Assembly: GCA_017466455.1 (NCBI GenBank)
Contig: JAFTUD010000035.1
Location: 1-6,526 of the forward strand
Direction: 5' to 3'
Origin: Clostridia bacterium
GTDB lineage: Bacteria > Bacillota_A > Clostridia > Oscillospirales > CAG-272
Length of the DNA: 6,526 nt
The notes under the pieces are model-generated. The model saw only the letters and a list, made by a program, of their open reading frames with translations. It did not search any database and had not been told where the DNA came from. The position numbers were made by a program, and so were the translations under genes. Shown here piece after piece: positions 5,301 through 6,526 of this stretch (position 1 is the stretch's first letter; each line of letters starts with the position of its first letter).

Positions 5301-5726
5301 ATGAAAACTCTAAAAAAATCACTAACAATCATTCTCGCATTAATTATGCTGTGTGGCACTTGCTTTGCAATAGAAAACCCCGTTAGTCCGTGTATTTCGC
5401 CAAATATAAGCTATGATGCGACATTTTCCATCGACTCAAACGGACTTGCAAGCACCTTCTTTTATTATGAATGTCCCGTGGGCACAATCACACAGGGCGA
5501 TGTCAGAATAAGACTTGAAAAAAAGACGCTTTGGTGGTGGAACACAGTTGACACCTCGTGGCAGGATGATACATATTATCAATATTCACTTGGAAACACC
5601 TTCACTCGCACATATCAGGAGCAACTTGACTCCCGCGGAACATATCGTGCAATAGTTGAATTTACATTTCATTACCCCGATGGAACAAGCGAAACTGTGA
5701 CAAGGACCCTTGAGGCAAAATACTGA
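5301..5726 (+). CDS. Small secreted protein of unknown function, probably all-beta
   Basis: The 141-residue product starts with a clear signal peptide: basic MKTLKK, a hydrophobic core (about 8-18) and a probable cleavage after Cys-Phe-Ala at 23. A Cys at 18 is not in a lipobox context I would trust. The mature ~118 residues alternate polar and aromatic residues as in a beta-sandwich: 'ISYDATFSI' (36-44), 'DVRIRLEKK' (67-75), a Trp-rich 'LWWWNTVDTSW' (77-87), 'RGTYRAIVEFTFHYP' (112-126) and 'TSETVTRTLEAKY' (129-141). I do not recognise a named family. The layout resembles small exported proteins common in clostridia with a 'RLQKK...WWSTV...G-YR-V...' pattern, which is a recollection and not a search result. 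It is divergent from the sigma operon and has its own strong promoter and terminator. Confidence 0.75.
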   Translation: MKTLKKSLTIILALIMLCGTCFAIENPVSPCISPNISYDATFSIDSNGLASTFFYYECPVGTITQGDVRIRLEKKTLWWWNTVDTSWQDDTYYQYSLGNTFTRTYQEQLDSRGTYRAIVEFTFHYPDGTSETVTRTLEAKY

Positions 5727-5741
5727 TAAATTCTAAAAAAC

Positions 5742-5792
5742 AAAAAAGCGCCAAATTTTGCATGTGAAAATGCACAAATTTGGCGCTTTTTT
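5742..5792 (+). terminator. Strong bidirectional intrinsic terminator
   Basis: Arms 5742-5758 and 5776-5792 are perfectly complementary over 17 bp, with a GCGCC core flanked by A and T tracts. TGCA at both ends of the loop may add pairs. Because A6 precedes and T6 follows the stem, it works on either strand. It ends the secreted protein gene (stop at 5726). Confidence 0.9.
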
Positions 5793-5959
5793 CTTTGCGA
5801 AATATCCTCGTTTTTTGTGCAAAATGTAGAAATTTAGATTTTTTAGAAAAAAATTCAAAAAATGCTCCCCTTTTTTGAAAAAATTTACTTCTTATATAGT
5901 AGAGAGTAAAAATAAAAATCGCATAAGAACGCAAACACAAACACTCGTAAAAAGTCAAA
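5793..5959. other. AT-rich gap between terminator and structured RNA
   Basis: No credible protein gene is seen. A possible plus-strand -10 box TATAGT (5895-5900) has only weak -35 choices: TTTTTG at 5872-5877 with 17-base spacing, or TTGAAA at 5875-5880 with 14. A 20-base element at 5813-5832 recurs with two changes at 6159-6178. Confidence 0.4.
5813..5832 (+). repeat. Direct repeat copy 1 flanking the structured RNA
   Basis: TTTTGTGCAAAA followed by TGTAGAAA. The copy at 6159-6178 differs only at two adjacent bases (TG versus CA). Confidence 0.5.
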
Positions 5960-6170
5960 TTAAAATGGGGAAACTATGCCCGCGACCGTAGGGAGTCGCA
6001 AATAAGAAGGGAGATGATACCAATGGGTTATGTGAAATGAATAAAACTGCTTCGTAGCGTTTGGAACAACCAAACTAAACGAAAACGGAGCTCGCCCACC
6101 GAGGCTCTCGGCAGTTTGCACAAAAACAAGTATTCTATGAATTGCAAAACCCCAAAACTTTTGTGCAAAA
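5960..6170 (+). ncRNA. Candidate structured noncoding RNA or long leader, family not identified
   Basis: The segment folds on paper into a consistent set of helices. GCGAC (5982-5986) pairs with GTCGC (5995-5999). A closing helix AAACTGC (6044-6050) with GCAGTTT (6111-6117) encloses TTCGT (6051-6055) with ACGAA (6079-6083), which in turn encloses the hairpin GTTTGG/CCAAAC (6059-6075). Next to these, CCGAG (6099-6103) can pair with CTCGG (6107-6111). GC content is clearly higher than in the flanking AT-rich DNA. A tail stem pairs 6115-6125 with 6159-6169 over 11 bp. It lies between an upstream terminator and a secreted protein gene, so it could be a separate RNA or a cis-acting leader. The raiA-type RNA of Firmicutes is a class I would test first, but I cannot confirm it. 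Ends are approximate. Confidence 0.55.
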
Positions 6171-6178
6171 CATAGAAA
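6159..6178 (+). repeat. Direct repeat copy 2 flanking the structured RNA
   Basis: TTTTGTGCAAAA followed by CATAGAAA, an 18 of 20 match to 5813-5832. Its first 11 bases also form the right arm of the tail stem with 6115-6125. Confidence 0.5.
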
Positions 6179-6203
6179 ACCTTTTTCGCAATGTGAAGGT
6201 TTT
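6176..6203 (+). terminator. Weak terminator-like hairpin after the structured RNA
   Basis: AAAACCTT (6176-6183) and AAGGTTTT (6196-6203) form an 8-bp stem with a 12-base loop. The T-run is part of the stem and is followed by GTG, so termination would be weak. It could be the 3' end of the RNA upstream. Confidence 0.3.
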
Positions 6204-6258
6204 GTGAAAATCAATAACTTAGGCTCAAATTTATGCTAAAATTAAAAAGGAGAAGAAA

Positions 6259-6526
6259 ATGAAAAGGATATTTTCAATATTGCTCGTAGCAATAATGCTA
6301 TTTTCCACGCTTGCAATAGGAACGCAGGCGCAAACAATAACAACCGAAAGCTCACAAAATAAGCTCACCGATGGGCTTAAATCATATCTTGAAACAGTAG
6401 AAAATGATGAATATGTCCCTATCTACATATGGCTAAATGAACAAGATGAGGAAATGGTATATGCAGTTCTTTCCAAGACTCTTGGTATGACCGTTACAAA
6501 AAATAGCGAGGAAGCATATATAGAAA
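6259..6526 (+). CDS. Secreted protein, N-terminal part only (runs off the window)
   Basis: The ATG at 6259 follows AAGGAG (6247-6252) by six bases. The first 89 residues are visible: a signal peptide with basic MKR, a hydrophobic core (about 4-20) and a likely cleavage near Thr-Gln-Ala at 22-24. Then comes a segment with 'LKSYLETVENDEYVPIYIWL' (41-60) and 'EEMVYAVLSKTLGM' (65-78). The pattern 'YVPIYIWL' plus an amphipathic helix is, from memory, common at the start of extracellular proteins of ruminococci, some of which carry dockerin or repeat modules further on. No catalytic motif lies in the visible part, so the function is open. No good promoter is placed close enough upstream: TGcTAAAAT at 6234-6242 would start transcription inside the Shine-Dalgarno. 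The gene may be transcribed through the structured RNA. Confidence 0.8.
   Translation, partial: MKRIFSILLVAIMLFSTLAIGTQAQTITTESSQNKLTDGLKSYLETVENDEYVPIYIWLNEQDEEMVYAVLSKTLGMTVTKNSEEAYIE

Noticed and set aside
5662..5958. Open frame of 98 codons on the minus strand
   Set aside because: It runs through the strong terminator hairpin at 5742-5792 and the end of the secreted protein gene; its Phe/Lys-rich product reflects the AT-rich DNA.
5960..6125. Cyclic di-GMP, cobalamin or T-box leader
   Set aside because: These often precede such genes in clostridia, but I found neither the conserved cores of the first two nor a GGUGG-type T-box sequence.
5960..6214. Open frame of 84 codons on the minus strand
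   Set aside because: It exactly covers the structured RNA region in antisense, has no ribosome binding site that I could see and no known domain. Such frames are often annotated by mistake opposite noncoding RNAs.
6234..6242. Extended -10 promoter TGcTAAAAT for the last gene
   Set aside because: Transcription would begin at about 6249, inside the Shine-Dalgarno, and there is no matching -35 box.

Overview
The window looks like a chromosomal segment of a low-to-moderate GC Gram-positive anaerobe of the class Clostridia, probably near Ruminococcaceae/Oscillospiraceae. The signs are AGGAGG-type ribosome binding sites, sigma-A-like promoters, a GTP-type PEP carboxykinase of the kind found in fermenting clostridia, an ECF sigma gene followed by a DUF4367-like anti-sigma gene, and a secreted protein start containing 'YVPIYIWLNE', a pattern I associate with ruminococcal extracellular proteins. 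The taxonomic placement is inference.

Layout: (1) 1-133 is the end of an insertion sequence, probably IS3 family, with the first 18 complete codons of a minus-strand transposase ORF, a hairpin over its ribosome binding site and a terminal repeat. (2) 165-1970 (-) is GTP-dependent PEP carboxykinase with its own promoter. (3) 2093-3079 (-) is a cytoplasmic SASA-type carbohydrate esterase. (4) 3200-3637 (+) is a CYTH/triphosphate tunnel protein, divergent from the esterase across 120 bp that may hold promoters in both directions. (5) 3638-3973 has no gene. It holds a dense mosaic of short hairpins separated by ATGAATTG/CAATTCAT boxes, then terminator-like hairpins between convergent genes. (6) 3974-5150 (-) is a two-gene operon, ECF sigma factor then membrane anti-sigma factor, with stop and start overlapping. 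(7) 5301-5726 (+) is a small secreted protein of unknown function behind a near-consensus promoter, ended by a strong bidirectional terminator. (8) 5793-6258 is about 470 bp without a credible protein gene. Its centre folds into nested helices and is best read as a structured noncoding RNA or long leader. (9) 6259 to the end (+) is the start of a second secreted protein.

How the parts relate: the metabolic and housekeeping genes (PEP carboxykinase, esterase, CYTH protein) look independently transcribed. The right half has a surface theme: a sigma/anti-sigma pair that could sense an extracellular signal, flanked by two exported proteins. Whether the sigma factor controls either one cannot be told from sequence. 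The two most unexplained elements are the palindromic mosaic (about 3656-3844) and the structured RNA (about 5960-6170).
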